From positions 1,364,001 through 1,428,000 of the forward strand of contig NZ_JAHLQL010000001.1 in assembly GCF_018919175.1 (NCBI RefSeq): a stretch of DNA of 64,000 nucleotides, read 5' to 3'. Under the pieces are notes generated by a model. The model was not told the DNA's origin, did no database searches, and worked only from the letters and a program-made list of their open reading frames with translations. Shown here in pieces: positions 63,487 to 64,000 of the stretch (positions within the stretch are counted from its first letter, which is position 1; every line of letters starts with the position of its first letter). The stretch comes from Clostridium simiarum (GTDB lineage: Bacteria; Bacillota; Clostridia; Clostridiales; Clostridiaceae). A program made the translations under genes and the position numbers.

Positions 63487-64000
63487 TTAGTCCGCAATTA
63501 TAAACTTTCTTAAGTACCTTCTATACACAAAGTTTATAATAAACACTAATATATATCCACCAATAACATCTAAAGGATAATGATTTCCCACATAAATTCT
63601 AGCTATACCAACCATTATAGATAAAGCTGTTAAAAATATACCTATAAGATTATCATAGGAAAATAATCCTACCGAAATACTCATAGTCCCCATAGCATGG
63701 TTACTAGGGAAGGATGCGTTGCTCTTATGGTCTATTAGTAAATTTACCTTATTATTAACAAAAGGCCTGTCCACATAAAATACTTTACCTAAAATAAAGC
63801 TTAATATCATACTAAGTACAGTTATTATTAGAGTTTCAGTGGCACATTGAACGGGAAATCTTTTCTTTTTATATATTCCTATTACGAATATAGCTAGCAA
63901 AAATGCCATAGATACATAAGGTCCATACTTAGAAAATCCTATCATTATTTTATCTAATACCTTATTATGATTTGCTAAATTATTTATTGCATAAAAAACA
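63487..64000 (-). CDS. PAP2 superfamily phosphatase, 5' end beyond the window
   Basis: The reading frame is open from 63487 to the window edge. The ATG at 63945 gives 152 residues, but upstream codons continue in frame (AINNLANHNKVLDKIMIGFSKYGP), the usual N-terminal block of BcrC/undecaprenyl-diphosphatase-like PAP2 proteins, so the true start lies outside. Catalytic features are the first motif region KVFYVDRPFV, then FPSNHAMGTMS and RIYVGNHYPLDVIGG, with about five membrane helices. Likely roles are undecaprenyl-pyrophosphate or lipid phosphate dephosphorylation. A terminator follows its stop. Confidence 0.88.
   Translation of the reverse strand, partial: VFYAINNLANHNKVLDKIMIGFSKYGPYVSMAFLLAIFVIGIYKKKRFPVQCATETLIITVLSMILSFILGKVFYVDRPFVNNKVNLLIDHKSNASFPSNHAMGTMSISVGLFSYDNLIGIFLTALSIMVGIARIYVGNHYPLDVIGGYILVFIINFVYRRYLRKFIIAD

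Noticed and set aside
63487..63945. PAP2 gene starting at the ATG at 63945
   Set aside because: The frame is open upstream to the edge and encodes the conserved N-terminal block of the family, so the ATG is internal.
1..64000. CRISPR arrays, tRNA or rRNA genes, prophage and plasmid functions
   Set aside because: No direct repeat/spacer pattern, no tRNA cloverleaf or rRNA block was recognised, and no phage structural or replication gene was seen.

Overview
The window is AT-rich DNA from a spore-forming anaerobic Firmicute, most likely a Clostridium close to the C. botulinum group I / C. sporogenes cluster. The basis is codon and base composition, a gerA-gerC/gerB germinant receptor locus, the sporulation protein YtaF, ferredoxin-linked 2-oxoacid oxidoreductase, superoxide reductase, a double-cubane-cluster reductase, and Gram-positive style RNA regulation (two T-boxes, plus lysine, TPP and cobalamin riboswitches). 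The species call is inference. Nearly all of it looks chromosomal and housekeeping. I see no prophage, plasmid, CRISPR, rRNA or tRNA gene.

Layout. 1-2.8 kb: the start of tyrS (cut by the window edge), a small P-loop protein, a GAF-GGDEF diguanylate cyclase and YajQ. 2.9-6.6 kb: a germinant receptor with gerA-gerC facing away from gerB. 6.7-9.4 kb: a zinc-ribbon miniprotein, an ECF transporter S component with a structured leader, a 51-residue membrane peptide, and trpS under a Trp T-box. 9.4-13.4 kb: a double-cubane reductase, prfC, desulfoferrodoxin and a small unknown protein. 13.6-22.4 kb: one gene of about 8.8 kb for a cyclic beta-1,2-glucan synthase-like protein. 22.6-25.7 kb: M18 aminopeptidase and lysA with a lysine riboswitch. 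26-31 kb: a CDF metal exporter, a tandem P-loop ATPase and HelD. 31-36.4 kb: FtsH, PepV, DUF3006-LepB and a GH73 glucosaminidase. 36.5-39.1 kb: an FAD oxidoreductase and an old-yellow-enzyme family protein. 39.2-41.7 kb: thiW-thiD-thiM under a TPP riboswitch. 41.7-47 kb: a DUF5714-like Cys-rich protein, iron alcohol dehydrogenase, MgtE, and an NSS amino acid transporter under a T-box whose specifier reads UUC (Phe). 47.3-51.3 kb: a YgjP-type metallopeptidase, a YyaL/DUF255 protein and an M23 peptidase. 51.6-55.8 kb: a Cys-rich unknown and btuF-btuC-btuD under a cobalamin riboswitch. 55.9-61.1 kb: ung, korA-korB and a heme catalase. 61.1-64 kb: an M20 amidohydrolase, ytaF, a possible orphan IS605-type right end, and a PAP2 phosphatase whose 5' end lies beyond the window.

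How the genes fit together. Several transport or biosynthesis units are gated by sensing RNAs: Trp charging (trpS), probably Phe charging (NSS transporter), lysine (lysA), thiamine-PP (thiWDM) and cobalamin (btuFCD). Two further genes, the ECF S component and mgtE, have long structured leaders that I could not place in a known class. Oxygen defence is represented by superoxide reductase and catalase. The most unusual regions are the unexplained leaders, the five-codon ORF that ends 2 nt before helD, a 28-bp perfect palindrome upstream of DUF3006-lepB, and the orphan transposon-like RNA element at 63.2-63.35 kb.
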